A stretch of 64,000 bases of DNA from Deltaproteobacteria bacterium (lineage in GTDB: Bacteria; Desulfobacterota; Deferrisomatia; Deferrisomatales; JACRMM01): the NCBI GenBank assembly GCA_016214985.1, contig JACRMM010000014.1, positions 265,293-329,292 on the forward strand, given 5' to 3'. The position numbers and the translations under genes were made by a program. The notes below the pieces were generated by a model. The model saw nothing but the letters and a program-made list of their open reading frames with translations. It was not told the origin of the DNA and did no database searches. Position 1 is the first letter of the stretch. Every line of letters starts with the position of its first letter. Positions 26,672-35,368 of this stretch are shown piece after piece.

Positions 26672-27885
26672 GGGACCTCCTCGTTCACGCCGAGGGAATC
26701 CGCAGCGGGGAGACGGCGAAGGCGCGGAGCGGCTGCTGGGTCCTCGTGCTTGACGGCCGGGTCGTCCACTGCGCTTCCCGCCCGCCCGACGCCGTTCCCG
26801 AGGGAACGCCGCGAGGGGAGGGAGGATGGTTGGTGGAGCCGCTGGCCGACGCCCACGTTCACCTGTGCCTCTCGGGGAGCTTCTCCCCTCGGGAGCGCCG
26901 CCTTACGGCGTTGCTCTCGAGGGAGGAAGCGCTCGCTCGCATCCTGGAGCTGTTGGAGGCGTACCGGAGGCGCGGCGTGGCGGTGGTGCGCGACGGCGGA
27001 GATCCCCACGGGCTTGTCGCCGAAGCGGCCGGGATTGCGCTGCGATGCCCCGAACGGTTCGCCGCCGTGCTGCCGGCGGGGGAGCCGCTGTTCCGGCGGG
27101 GATGCTACGGATCCTTTCTGGGCACGGGGGTGGAGGGAGTCGAGGAGGGTCTCGAGCGGCTCCGGAGAGCCCGAGAGACCGGAGCCCGCCACATCAAGAT
27201 CCTCGCGACCGGCCTCAACAGCGTGGACGAGGCCGGAGTCGTCGGGCCGGCGTCCTTCGCCCCGGAGGAGCTCCGCGTGCTCCTGGCGGAGGCGCGCCGC
27301 CTGGGATTGCCGTCCATGATTCACGCCAACGGGCCGTTGGACGGCCTGGGAGGCGCGCCGGGCCCGGACGCCACCCTGGAGCACGGTTTCGGCCTCGACG
27401 GCGCAGACCCGCAGCGGCTCGCGGCCTCCGGCACCCCCTGGACGCCGACCGCGGCCGCCTGGGCCGCCCTGATCGACCACCCGGAGTTCACTCCCGCGCA
27501 GCGCGACGTGGTCCGGCGCACGGACGAGCGGCACGGGGCCGACGTGCGGCGGGGGCGCGCGGCGGGAGTCCGGATCCTCGTGGGCAGCGACGCGGGTACG
27601 CCGGGGGTTGGGCACGGCCTCGGGCTGAAGGCAGAGCTCGGGCGGTTGATGCGCTACGGCCTCTCGGGCGAGCAGGCCCTCGCCGCGGCTCGCCGCAGCT
27701 GCGCCCTCTGCGAACGGGAGCTTGGGCGCCCCCTGGGCGGGCTGGCGGTCGGCGGCGAGGCCGGTTTCGTTCACGTGCGCGAAGACCCTGCCCAAGACCT
27801 CGAGGCCTTGGACGAGCCCCTGGGGGTCTGGCTCGGAGGCCGGTGGACCCCCGTCGCCTCCGAAGGCTACGGAGCGGGGCCGTGA
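26668..27885 (+). CDS. Amidohydrolase family protein
   Basis: A 405-residue protein starting at GTG 26668 in a four-base overlap. It has the composite beta-sandwich/TIM-barrel pattern: an N-terminal strand pair ('LLVHAEGIRSGE', 'VLVLDGRVVHC'), the first metal motif 'VEPLADAHVHLCLSG' (H-x-H), a later His in 'PSMIHANGPLDGLG' and 'DATLEHGFGLDG', and the metal Asp in 'ILVGSDAGTPGVGHGLGLKAEL'. These fit the imidazolonepropionase/dihydroorotase-like branch. The substrate is unknown. Its position between an RsmD-like and an RsmB-like gene, with overlaps on both sides, means strict co-translation with two RNA methyltransferase genes. Confidence 0.88.
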   Translation: MRDLLVHAEGIRSGETAKARSGCWVLVLDGRVVHCASRPPDAVPEGTPRGEGGWLVEPLADAHVHLCLSGSFSPRERRLTALLSREEALARILELLEAYRRRGVAVVRDGGDPHGLVAEAAGIALRCPERFAAVLPAGEPLFRRGCYGSFLGTGVEGVEEGLERLRRARETGARHIKILATGLNSVDEAGVVGPASFAPEELRVLLAEARRLGLPSMIHANGPLDGLGGAPGPDATLEHGFGLDGADPQRLAASGTPWTPTAAAWAALIDHPEFTPAQRDVVRRTDERHGADVRRGRAAGVRILVGSDAGTPGVGHGLGLKAELGRLMRYGLSGEQALAAARRSCALCERELGRPLGGLAVGGEAGFVHVREDPAQDLEALDEPLGVWLGGRWTPVASEGYGAGP

Positions 27886-29267
27886 CCGCGCCCGACTGGG
27901 CGTGGTGGGGGGAAGGGCCGGGCCCCGTGCCTCTAGCCCACGCCGTGCGGGTGATTCAACAGGGCGCGCGGTTCGAGGAGGCGGTACTCGCCGGCGACCG
28001 GACCGGACCGCCCCTGGATCGGGCTCTCCAGGCCTACCAGCGGGAGCACCGGGCCATGGGCCGAAACGACCGACTCCTCCTCGGAGCTGCGGTCTTCGGC
28101 CTCGCCCGAAATCGCGACGCGATCCGACGTGCGCTGCCCGGCGCCGAACCCGGGCGGGGATCTCACCTCCTCCTCGCTCTCCTCGACGGGCTCGCGGTCG
28201 AGCCCGAGAGGGTTCCCGGGCTGCCCGGGGGCCCCGAGCCCTGGCGCAGGGCCGCCCAGGCGCTCGCCGACGTTCGGGCCGAGGGGGTCCGCGTGGCGCA
28301 GCGCACGCGGAGCACTCCCTTGAACGCGCTTTCCGCGTCGGCCCGCTCAAACCTGGCGGCCCTCTTCTCGGTCCCAGACTGGTGGTTCGAGAACGGCCCC
28401 TGGGACACCGTCGGCCAGGCCACGGAGGAGTTGGCACGGCTCAAGCGCCCCCAACAACTGTGCTTGCGAGCCCAGGCCCACCGAGGCAACCGTGAATCCG
28501 CGGTCGCGGCTCTCTCGGCGCTCGGCATCCCGGTCCGGAGCACGCTCCGAAGTCCCTGGGGCGTCCTCGTCGAGGGACGCCACAACGTGCTCGGAACGGA
28601 CGTCGTCCGCCGTGGAGTGGTCGAGGTCCAAGACGAAGGGAGCCAACTGGTCGCGTGCCTGTGTGATCCTCGGCCGAACGAGAGGATCTTGGACCTGTGC
28701 GCCGGTGGCGGTGGGAAGACGCTCGCGCTCGCGTCGATGATGGGGGGGAGGGGACTCGTGATCGCCCACGATGCGGCCACCGCTCGCCTCGCCGACACGC
28801 GTCTGCGGGCACGGCGCGCCGGACTCGGGAACGTCCGGGTCGTCGCAGGGGCGGACGAGGTGGAACGGCTCGGCCCCTACGATCTGGTCCTGGTGGATGC
28901 GCCGTGTTCCTCGTCAGGCACCCTGCGCCGAAACCCCGACGTGGCGTGGCGGTGGCCGCGGGACTCGGTGGTGCAGTTGACGGACACGCAGGCCCGTATC
29001 CTCGATCATGCCGCCGGTCTCGTGGCACCGGGAAAGACGCTGGTCTACGTCACCTGCAGCCTCCTGCCGGCCGAGAACGGCCGCCAGATCGAGGCGTTTC
29101 TCGGGCGTCACCCGGAGTTCGATTTCTTTCCCCTCGGGGACCGCCGCAGCCACGGACCGCTGCTGGATGTTTCGGGCGCCGACCGGGGGGCGTTTCGCTT
29201 GCCCGCCGATCTCGCGAGGTACTCCGGTGACGCCTTCTTCCTTGCGCGACTGCGTCGGAGGCGGTGA
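27882..29267 (+). CDS. RsmB/NOP family RNA (cytosine-5) methyltransferase
   Basis: A 461-residue protein from GTG 27882, overlapping the amidohydrolase stop. The N-terminal half is helical ('RALQAYQREHRAMGRNDRLLLGAAVFGLARNRDAI'), similar to the NusB-like region of RsmB. The C-terminal domain has 'VQDEGSQLVACL', SAM motif 'ILDLCAGGGGKTLALASMM', 'DAPCSSSGTLRRNPDVAWRW' with one active-site Cys and 'LVYVTCSLLPAENGRQIEAFL' with the second. So a catalytically complete m5C methyltransferase; 16S rRNA C967 is the usual RsmB target, but family members vary. Confidence 0.9.
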   Translation: MTAPDWAWWGEGPGPVPLAHAVRVIQQGARFEEAVLAGDRTGPPLDRALQAYQREHRAMGRNDRLLLGAAVFGLARNRDAIRRALPGAEPGRGSHLLLALLDGLAVEPERVPGLPGGPEPWRRAAQALADVRAEGVRVAQRTRSTPLNALSASARSNLAALFSVPDWWFENGPWDTVGQATEELARLKRPQQLCLRAQAHRGNRESAVAALSALGIPVRSTLRSPWGVLVEGRHNVLGTDVVRRGVVEVQDEGSQLVACLCDPRPNERILDLCAGGGGKTLALASMMGGRGLVIAHDAATARLADTRLRARRAGLGNVRVVAGADEVERLGPYDLVLVDAPCSSSGTLRRNPDVAWRWPRDSVVQLTDTQARILDHAAGLVAPGKTLVYVTCSLLPAENGRQIEAFLGRHPEFDFFPLGDRRSHGPLLDVSGADRGAFRLPADLARYSGDAFFLARLRRRR

Positions 29268-29316
29268 CCTTTCCGAGTCCGGTGCTATCTTGGGAGGAGC
29301 GGACGAGGAGGTTGTC

Positions 29317-30336
29317 ATGGCGCACGCGGAAGCGCACGACCACCATCACCACCATGCGCACGGCTCCGGCGTCGCCCACGGGGAGAACGGCTCCCGGCGC
29401 AGTCTGATCATCTCTCTGGCCGTGACGGTCGGTTTCATGGCCGTGGAGGCTGTGGGCGGCTGGCTCACGAACTCCCTCGCGCTGCTCTCGGATGCAGGGC
29501 ACATGCTCACCGACGCGGGCGCACTGGGGCTCAGCTGGTTCGCTCTGCGCGTGGGAGAGATGCCGCCGTCCACGACCAAGACGTTCGGCTACCGACGGTT
29601 CGAGATCGTGGCGGCACTTCTCAACGGACTGGCCCTGTGGGCGATTGTGGGCCTCATTGTCCGAGAGGCGGTCGGTCGCATCGCGTCGCCCCCCGAGGTG
29701 CAAGGGGCCGGCATGCTTGTCATCGCCAGCCTGGGCCTGGGCGTGAACCTGGTTTCCATCTGGGTCCTTCACGCGCACAAAGACGAGAGCCTCAACGTGC
29801 GCGGTGCCTTTCTCCACGTGGTTGCCGACTCCCTGGGCTCCGTCGGGGCCCTCGTGGCCGGTGTCGTGATCCTGACTACGGGGTGGAGACTCGCGGACCC
29901 GTTGACGAGTCTGGCGATTTGTGGACTCATCCTGTGGAGCTCCTGGGGAGTCGTGCGCGACTCGGTCCACGTGCTCCTCGAGGGTGTGCCATCTCACCTG
30001 GACTACCGTGCCGTGGAGCAGGCGCTCCTGGATCATGACGGGGTCTGTTGCCTCTACGATCTTCACATCTGGGCCATCGCCGGCCGCCAAGAGGCGCTCT
30101 CCGTGCACGTGGTGGTTCCTGATGGATACCCGCACCAACGGGAGTTGCTGCGCGACCTGGTGACGGTGCTGCGGGAGCGCTTCCAGATCGAGCACGCCAC
30201 GCTGCAAATCGAGGAGTCCCACGAGTTTCAGGAGGAGTTCTTGGAGGGCACCCGCGCGGTCTGTCGATTGCCCGGAGAGGCTGCGCCGGCGTGCCGGATT
30301 CCTCGAGGAACCGGGACGCCGGTCAAGTTAACATAA
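29317..30336 (+). CDS. Cation diffusion facilitator (CzcD/ZitB-type) metal exporter
   Basis: A 339-residue membrane transporter; ATG 29317. The N-terminus is His-rich ('HDHHHHHAHGSGVAHGENG'), followed by six membrane helices. The zinc-site motifs are present: 'LLSDAGHMLTDAGALGLSW' in helix 2 (His/Asp) and 'LHVVADSLGSVGALVAG' in helix 5. The C-terminal cytoplasmic domain has 'CCLYDLHIWAIAGRQEALSVHVVV', a ferredoxin-like metal-sensing fold. It exports Zn2+ and related divalent cations in exchange for protons. The last bases lie in a locally AT-rich patch (30325-30360). The extended Cys-containing C-tail ('AVCRLPGEAAPACRIP') is unusual. Confidence 0.92.
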   Translation: MAHAEAHDHHHHHAHGSGVAHGENGSRRSLIISLAVTVGFMAVEAVGGWLTNSLALLSDAGHMLTDAGALGLSWFALRVGEMPPSTTKTFGYRRFEIVAALLNGLALWAIVGLIVREAVGRIASPPEVQGAGMLVIASLGLGVNLVSIWVLHAHKDESLNVRGAFLHVVADSLGSVGALVAGVVILTTGWRLADPLTSLAICGLILWSSWGVVRDSVHVLLEGVPSHLDYRAVEQALLDHDGVCCLYDLHIWAIAGRQEALSVHVVVPDGYPHQRELLRDLVTVLRERFQIEHATLQIEESHEFQEEFLEGTRAVCRLPGEAAPACRIPRGTGTPVKLT

Positions 30337-30358
30337 TATATCTTATCAGACCTTATAC
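30328..30358 (+). promoter_or_regulatory. Candidate promoter in AT-rich patch before the ferritin-like gene
   Basis: TTAACA (30328-30333) and CTTATA/TTATAC (30352-30358) are spaced 18-19 bases within the most AT-rich stretch of the window, about 90 bases before the ferritin-like ATG. Pattern inference only. Confidence 0.35.
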
Positions 30359-30447
30359 CGTTGCGCGGTGCGCGCTTGCGGTCGGCAGGTGCCGTGCTAT
30401 GGTGTCGCGGCTCCGTTTCCCTGGCCCCCCTGTTCAAGGAGGTAACG

Positions 30448-30930
30448 ATGGCGACCATCGCGATGCTCGAGGCGATCGACCGGGCGATTCAAGCGGAAGA
30501 AAAGGCCTGCGCGTTTTATTCGGACGCCTCATCTCGCACGAAGGATGCCGGCGGCGCGAGCATGTTCCGAGAATTGGCCGAGTTCGAAGCCCATCACCGC
30601 GAGCACCTCACGGCCCTGAAGAACTCACTGTCCGCCGACCGAGGATGGATTGTCTACGAGGGTCGCAACCTGACGAAGACCCCGGGGAGCGAAGCCAGCG
30701 GTCGACCCGCCGTGGGTGACCACGCCGATGCCTTGGAGGCCCTCCGTCTGGCGATCGCTGCCGAAGAACGGGCCGTCGCGGAGTACACAGCACTGTCCGA
30801 CGCCGCGGGGAACGATGTGGGACGAGAGGCCTTCCGGCGCCTGGCCGACGAAGAGAGGATGCACCGAAAGCTGCTCGACGAGCAGTACCTCGCCCTTGCC
30901 AACCGCGGGGTCTGGTTCTGGAATGACTGA
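30448..30930 (+). CDS. Ferritin-like / rubrerythrin-type diiron domain protein
   Basis: A 160-residue protein with an ideal AAGGAGGT ribosome site. The four-helix bundle carries the repeated carboxylate motif: 'AIDRAIQAEEKACAFYSDAS' and 'MFRELAEFEAHHREHLTAL' in the first half, and 'ALRLAIAAEERAVAEYTALSD' and 'AFRRLADEERMHRKLLDEQY' in the second. The E...E-x-x-H pairs would hold a diiron centre. There is no C-terminal rubredoxin domain, so it is not full rubrerythrin; the 'erythrin-vacuolar' short form is closest. Likely role: peroxide reduction or iron handling in an anaerobe. It is a separate unit with its own candidate promoter. Confidence 0.88.
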   Translation: MATIAMLEAIDRAIQAEEKACAFYSDASSRTKDAGGASMFRELAEFEAHHREHLTALKNSLSADRGWIVYEGRNLTKTPGSEASGRPAVGDHADALEALRLAIAAEERAVAEYTALSDAAGNDVGREAFRRLADEERMHRKLLDEQYLALANRGVWFWND

Positions 30931-31120
30931 CAACCGTGGAGGGAGCGCACGCGAGGGTTCCCCGCCGAGGAGGACAACGGCACTGCGAAAGACATCGGCT
31001 GCATGGATTCTTCGTGCCTAAGGGGTTTCTAACGGGCCTCTCATCACGATTTCATGGCCGCTTTCTATAGTGCTCGGGTCCTTCGGTCCGTGGACAGCGC
31101 TCCCAACAACGGAGGTTCTC

Positions 31121-32533
31121 ATGAAGAAGACCGGTCTTTCGCAGCTCGTCTGGGCGTCCCTGCTGATGGTAGGCGTGGCGACGACCTGGGCCGCCGCCTC
31201 ACCGGCCCCGGAGTCGTTCGCCCCCCTGGCGGCACGTCTCAAGCCGAGCGTAGTGAACATCTCCACAACCAAGGTGGTTCGCGGGGGCCAGCGGTTCCAC
31301 GGAGACTCGCAGCCCCGGTTTCGGGGCCCGAACGATCCGTCTCAGGAGTTTGGGGACGACTTCTTCCGGCGCTTCTTCGGCGACCAGAAGCCCCGCGAGT
31401 TCAAGGCCCAGAGCCTGGGATCGGGGTTCATTCTGGATGACCAGGGATATATTCTCACGAACAACCACGTGGTCGAGAGTCAGGACGAGATCCTCGTCCG
31501 CCTCTCGGACGAGCACGAATTCAAGGCAAAGCTCATCGGAGCAGACGACAAGACGGACATTGCTCTGATCAAAATAGAACCAAAAGACGTGACCCTTGTG
31601 CCCGTGCAGCTCGGGGACTCCGACTCGATCCAGGTTGGCGATTGGGTCGTGGCCATCGGCAACCCCTTCGGCTTCGGTCACACGGTCACCGCGGGGATCA
31701 TCAGTGCCAAGGAGCGCGTGATCGGTTCAGGACCCTACGACAACTTCCTTCAGACCGACGCCGCCATCAACCCTGGAAACTCGGGCGGGCCTCTGTTCGA
31801 TGCCGCAGGGCGCGTGATTGGAATCAACACCGCGATCGTATCGGGTGGAACCGGGCTCGGTTTCGCCATTCCGGTCAACATGGCGCGGCAGATCGTCCCT
31901 CAGCTTCGCAAGGAAGGAAAGGTAACGAGGGGCTGGCTCGGCGTGATGATCCAGGAAATCAGCCCAGAGCTTGCCCGGAGCTTCGGGCTTGACGAGGCGA
32001 AGGGCGCCCTTGTCTCGGAGGTCAGCAAGGACGGTCCGGCCGACAAGGCAGGGCTCAAACGCGGTGACGTGATCGTCGAGTTCGACGGCGTCGCGGTGGA
32101 CCGGATGAATCAACTGCCTCGACTCGTCGCCGGTCACGCGCCCGGGTCCGGGGTCAAGGTGGTGGTGCTGCGCGACGGAAAGAAGAACAGCGTGGACGTC
32201 ACGCTCGGAGAGCTGCCCGGCGAGGAATCTGCGAAGGCGGAGCTCGAGAGCCAGCTCGGAATGACGGTCCAAGAGATCACCCCGGAGCTTCGTACCCACC
32301 TCGACGTCCAGGACGACAGCGGTGTCGTGGTGTCGGGTGTCGAGCCGGGTGGAGCGGCGGCCGAGGCCGGGTTGCGGCGGGGAGACGTCATCGTCGAGGC
32401 CAACCAGGAGCCCGTAAAGGATCTCAAGGCCTACCGCAAGGCGATTCGCGAAGGTCGGAACAAGGAGAGCGTGCTCTTCCTGGTCCGCCGGGGCACCGGG
32501 ACCCTCTTCGTCGTGGTCCGGCTGGGGAAGTAA
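31121..32533 (+). CDS. DegP/HtrA family periplasmic serine protease, two PDZ domains
   Basis: A 470-residue protease; ATG 31121 with GGAGGT upstream. Signal peptide residues 1-27. The trypsin-like domain has the catalytic triad His ('ILTNNHVVESQ', about 117), Asp ('DDKTDIALIKIE', about 147) and Ser ('INPGNSGGPLFDAAG', about 224). Two PDZ domains follow (about 270-350 and 385-465: 'GWLGVMIQEISPELARSFGL' and 'GMTVQEITPELRTHLDV'). It degrades or refolds misfolded periplasmic proteins. Length matches DegP/DegQ/MucD. It leads a possible unit with two small exported proteins at 32611 and 32985. No RpoH-type promoter is evident. Confidence 0.95.
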   Translation: MKKTGLSQLVWASLLMVGVATTWAAASPAPESFAPLAARLKPSVVNISTTKVVRGGQRFHGDSQPRFRGPNDPSQEFGDDFFRRFFGDQKPREFKAQSLGSGFILDDQGYILTNNHVVESQDEILVRLSDEHEFKAKLIGADDKTDIALIKIEPKDVTLVPVQLGDSDSIQVGDWVVAIGNPFGFGHTVTAGIISAKERVIGSGPYDNFLQTDAAINPGNSGGPLFDAAGRVIGINTAIVSGGTGLGFAIPVNMARQIVPQLRKEGKVTRGWLGVMIQEISPELARSFGLDEAKGALVSEVSKDGPADKAGLKRGDVIVEFDGVAVDRMNQLPRLVAGHAPGSGVKVVVLRDGKKNSVDVTLGELPGEESAKAELESQLGMTVQEITPELRTHLDVQDDSGVVVSGVEPGGAAAEAGLRRGDVIVEANQEPVKDLKAYRKAIREGRNKESVLFLVRRGTGTLFVVVRLGK

Positions 32534-32610
32534 CACCCGATGGACACGCCCGGCCCGTCGACTGCGGTGAGCGCTCTCAGCCCCCTGCTGTGGGCGGAAG
32601 GGAGGACCGG

Positions 32611-32931
32611 TTGAGACGCAGGATGTGGCTTCTCGTGTGCCTGGCGCTGCTGCCGGCGGCGACGCAGGGAGAAACCCTCGCTGCCGGACAGGTGCGCATC
32701 GTCGAGGGCACGGTGTCGGCCGTCGACGTAACCCACCGGTCCGTCGTTCTGGAGGTGAACACCACCGCGGGAGATCTGACCGTCGGGGTGACCCTCGACG
32801 ACGCGGCAGTGCCCAGAATGGGCGCGCGGGAGGTCCCCCTGGAGGACGTAGCCATCGGAGACGCCGCGAAGCTCACCTACACCCGCAGGGACGGACGTCT
32901 GGTGGGCCTCGAACTGCACCTCAAACCCTGA
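32611..32931 (+). CDS. Hypothetical small exported protein
   Basis: About 106 residues. The start TTG 32611 is preferred because GGAGG lies six bases upstream; GTG 32590 is an in-frame alternative. The N-terminus (residues 3-22) is a signal peptide ending near 'ATQGE'. The mature protein is a small beta-rich domain: 'VRIVEGTVSAVDVTHRSVVLEVNTTAGDLTVGVTLDDAA', 'IGDAAKLTYTRRDGRLVGLELHLKP', resembling OB-like periplasmic domains of unknown function. It follows the DegP gene by 77 bases. Confidence 0.65.
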   Translation: MRRRMWLLVCLALLPAATQGETLAAGQVRIVEGTVSAVDVTHRSVVLEVNTTAGDLTVGVTLDDAAVPRMGAREVPLEDVAIGDAAKLTYTRRDGRLVGLELHLKP

Positions 32932-32984
32932 GCGCGGCCGGGATACCCCCTCGTCCCCCGTCCCGCGAGACACCGAGGACACGA

Positions 32985-33419
32985 ATGAGACGCCCCTCGT
33001 TCCGCCTGCTCGCGACGCTCGCGACCGGAGCGCTGTGGGCGACCGCCGCCGGAGCGGTGGACCCCGTGTCCGCCGCCTCCGTCTACGAGGACCTGGCTCA
33101 GCGTGCGGTCGGGCGGGCGAGGTCCGAGTACCTCAGGGCGGCCGCGGGGTCGCCGGTGTCCGGGAGCGGGCGCCTCGAGGCGCTCAGCCCCCGCTCCTTC
33201 TACGACACGTCCGTTCCCGACTCCAACCCGATGGTCGCTCTGATCGAGTTGGAGCCGGGAAGAAAAGCGGCGTGCGGCCTGCCGCGCTCCGTGATGGACT
33301 CCCTCGGGTGGCTCCGAGACGGTTCCCCGGTCGCCTTCGAGGGGCGACTGGTCGACGCTCAGCAGTGGGACGGATCGATGACCCTGTACCTGACCGCCTG
33401 TACGCTGTCGCGCCGCTGA
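32985..33419 (+). CDS. Hypothetical exported protein
   Basis: A 144-residue protein; ATG 32985. Residues 5-24 form a signal peptide ending 'TAAGA'. The mature part has 'YEDLAQRAVGRARSEYLRAAAGSPVSGSGRLEALSPRSFYDTSVPDSNPMVALIELEPGRKAACGL' and a C-terminal 'YLTACTLSRR'. The pattern 'VSGSGRLEA...VALI...FEGRLVDAQ...LYLT' suggests a small OB-fold-like beta barrel. Two Cys may form a disulfide. I do not recognise a family. Co-transcription with the previous gene is likely (53-base gap); the end converges on the DUF6125 gene 24 bases away. Confidence 0.65.
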   Translation: MRRPSFRLLATLATGALWATAAGAVDPVSAASVYEDLAQRAVGRARSEYLRAAAGSPVSGSGRLEALSPRSFYDTSVPDSNPMVALIELEPGRKAACGLPRSVMDSLGWLRDGSPVAFEGRLVDAQQWDGSMTLYLTACTLSRR

Positions 33420-33443
33420 CGGACGCGATGGGGCGGGGACTGC

Positions 33444-34007
33444 TTATCCCCCTTTCTCCAGCGTGAACTCCCAGGCACACCAGAACTCCTCCGGGTGCTC
33501 ATCCGGCGGACACGCGATGCACTGGGTGCGGATCCGGGGGTCGATCGTCCTCGCGAACCCCGAGTACTCCACCAGACCTACGGTCTTGCAGGGAAAGTCA
33601 GCCAGCCCCTTGCGCTTTCGCGCCGATTGGACGCGGCAGTCCCTCATGCGGAAGATGGCGCGCTCGTCCGTAACCTCGATCGCGTCCTGAAGGTTCAACC
33701 TCGCGTAGAATCGATGCTTGAGGCACTCGACCAGCGCCCCAATCCCGCCGCCCGGCTTGAGCCCCAGCCGGTCGAGGATGCGCTGGGCCTCGATCACCGT
33801 GAACTTCTCCCACGCCGCGCGGTCGGCGGCGATCGCGGCGTCCATCCCGTGGGCCTGCTCAACCGCCAGGAACCAGAGACCGTCATGGGCGATCCAGTTC
33901 TTCGCGTCGTCGACGATGATCCGGATCAGCTCCTCCTTGCTGAGGTTTTGCAGCAGCCGAAGCCCCTCGTCCAACCTCTCTCCCTCAAGACCTGCCCGTT
34001 CCGACAT
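33444..34007 (-). CDS. DUF6125 family protein
   Basis: A 187-residue cytosolic protein; ATG 34007 with GAGGAGG just upstream. The N-terminal half is helical ('LSKEELIRIIVDDAKNWIAHDGLWFLAVEQAHGMDAAIAADRAAWEKF'). The C-terminal half has a conserved Cys-rich block: 'RMRDCRVQSARKRKGLADFPCKTVGLVEYSGFARTIDPRIRTQCIACPPDEHPEEFWCAWEF', with five Cys that may hold a metal or Fe-S centre. Such proteins are common in anaerobic Desulfobacterota and Clostridia; function is unknown. Single gene between a convergent and a divergent neighbour. The 293 bases upstream (34008-34300) hold no further gene that I can support. Confidence 0.8.
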   Translation of the reverse strand: MSERAGLEGERLDEGLRLLQNLSKEELIRIIVDDAKNWIAHDGLWFLAVEQAHGMDAAIAADRAAWEKFTVIEAQRILDRLGLKPGGGIGALVECLKHRFYARLNLQDAIEVTDERAIFRMRDCRVQSARKRKGLADFPCKTVGLVEYSGFARTIDPRIRTQCIACPPDEHPEEFWCAWEFTLEKGG

Positions 34008-34300
34008 CGTTCCTCCTCTTCGTATGGCCGCAGCCAGTGGACCATTGGGGGGCAAACGATAGCACATCGGCCTTTGGGATCGTAGGGGCCTGTCCCCCCT
34101 CGGCCGCGGTGGGATGTTCCCTCGCCGGCGGAGGATCGAAGACATCTTCGGGGACGTCGCACCCGACGGAACCGCCCGTTCCGAGGCAGGGATCGGTCCC
34201 CGGCACCGACGCCGCCGGGCAAGCCGGCTTCAAGTTCTGGCTGGCTGGCGCCGAACAGTGGCGACGCGATGTGAGACCTGAAATTCAGGAGGAGCCCCTC

Positions 34301-35368
34301 GTGCACCCTCCCCTCTCGCCACCTGCCTGGAGCTTGCCAGAAGACGCCGTCCCCTTCGTGCGAGAGTTGGTGCTCGAGGTCTGCCGGCGTCTGCCGGACG
34401 CGTGGTTTTCTCCGCTCGACTTCGAGGTTTCCGAGCTCCACGACGCTTCCGCCTGCCTGGGCGCGTGTCGCGCGCTCCTCGTCCGGCTCGACGACGCTCC
34501 AGACGCCATCGGCAGGACGGTGGGCGCAGTGGACGACGCGCTGGTGGCTCTCCTTGGCATCTCACGGGAGATCGACGCTGGACTCCACCGGGCGGTCCTG
34601 CAGGCGCGAGCCTGGGTCGGGGACGAACTCGCCTTCTCGCAGGCCCTCCAAGAGGTCTTGGAGCATTGGCGGAGAAGCGCTGCCGGCACGGGGGCCGAAG
34701 CCGGATCCGACCCGCTCGACGCGATCGCGCGGCAGCTCCACGCCAAGGCGCAGAGAGACCAGGCAGAGGCCCTGTCGCTCTCCCGAGAGTTCGATCGGGT
34801 CCAAGAACGGGTGCACGGCCTGAGGGACCGCGTCGGGGCCGTGGAGGCGCAGACGCGCCGGCTCTTGGACCGGACGCTGCGAGACCCCCTCACCGGTGTC
34901 TGGAATCGACGGGCCTGGGAGGCCCGCAACGCCGAGGAGGCGTCCCGGGCCCATCGGTACGGTACGCCCCTGTCCCTGGTGGTCTGGGATGTGGATCATC
35001 TGAAGGTCATCAATGAGGCGCACGGTCACCCGGCGGGCGACGCGGTACTCCGGGAGCTGGCGCGTCGGGTTCGCGCGCTCCTTCGAGGAAGCGACTACCT
35101 CGCGCGCCACCAGGGAGAGGAGTTTACGGTCCTTCTCCCGAACACGCCCCTGGAAGGCGCGGAACGCGTGGCTTCGAAGATTCGAATCGCGGCCGAGGAG
35201 CCGCCGATTCCCCTCCCCCACCTCGAGCTCCAGGTGACCGTGAGCGCCGGCGTCGCCGAGTTGGCGGCAGGCGAAGCGCCGTCGTCGCTGCTGTCAAGGG
35301 CCACCGGCGCTCTCGTACGCGCCAAGGTCGAGGGGCGGAAACGCGTGGTGGAGGCCGATCGCACTTAG
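34301..35368 (+). CDS. GGDEF-domain protein, probable diguanylate cyclase
   Basis: About 355 residues. The frame opens earlier, but AGGAGG eight bases before GTG 34301 makes that the best start. Residues 1-190 are helical, of unknown family, ending in a coiled coil ('SLSREFDRVQERVHGLRDRVGAVEAQTRRLLD'). The GGDEF domain follows from 'DPLTGVWNRRAWEARNAEE' (about 198), with 'VWDVDHLKVINEAHGHPAGDAVL'. The active-site loop reads RHQGEEF instead of GG(D/E)EF: the first Gly is Gln, the rest intact. It may still make c-di-GMP, or be weakly active. The tail ends at a MITE-like element. Confidence 0.85.
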   Translation: MHPPLSPPAWSLPEDAVPFVRELVLEVCRRLPDAWFSPLDFEVSELHDASACLGACRALLVRLDDAPDAIGRTVGAVDDALVALLGISREIDAGLHRAVLQARAWVGDELAFSQALQEVLEHWRRSAAGTGAEAGSDPLDAIARQLHAKAQRDQAEALSLSREFDRVQERVHGLRDRVGAVEAQTRRLLDRTLRDPLTGVWNRRAWEARNAEEASRAHRYGTPLSLVVWDVDHLKVINEAHGHPAGDAVLRELARRVRALLRGSDYLARHQGEEFTVLLPNTPLEGAERVASKIRIAAEEPPIPLPHLELQVTVSAGVAELAAGEAPSSLLSRATGALVRAKVEGRKRVVEADRT

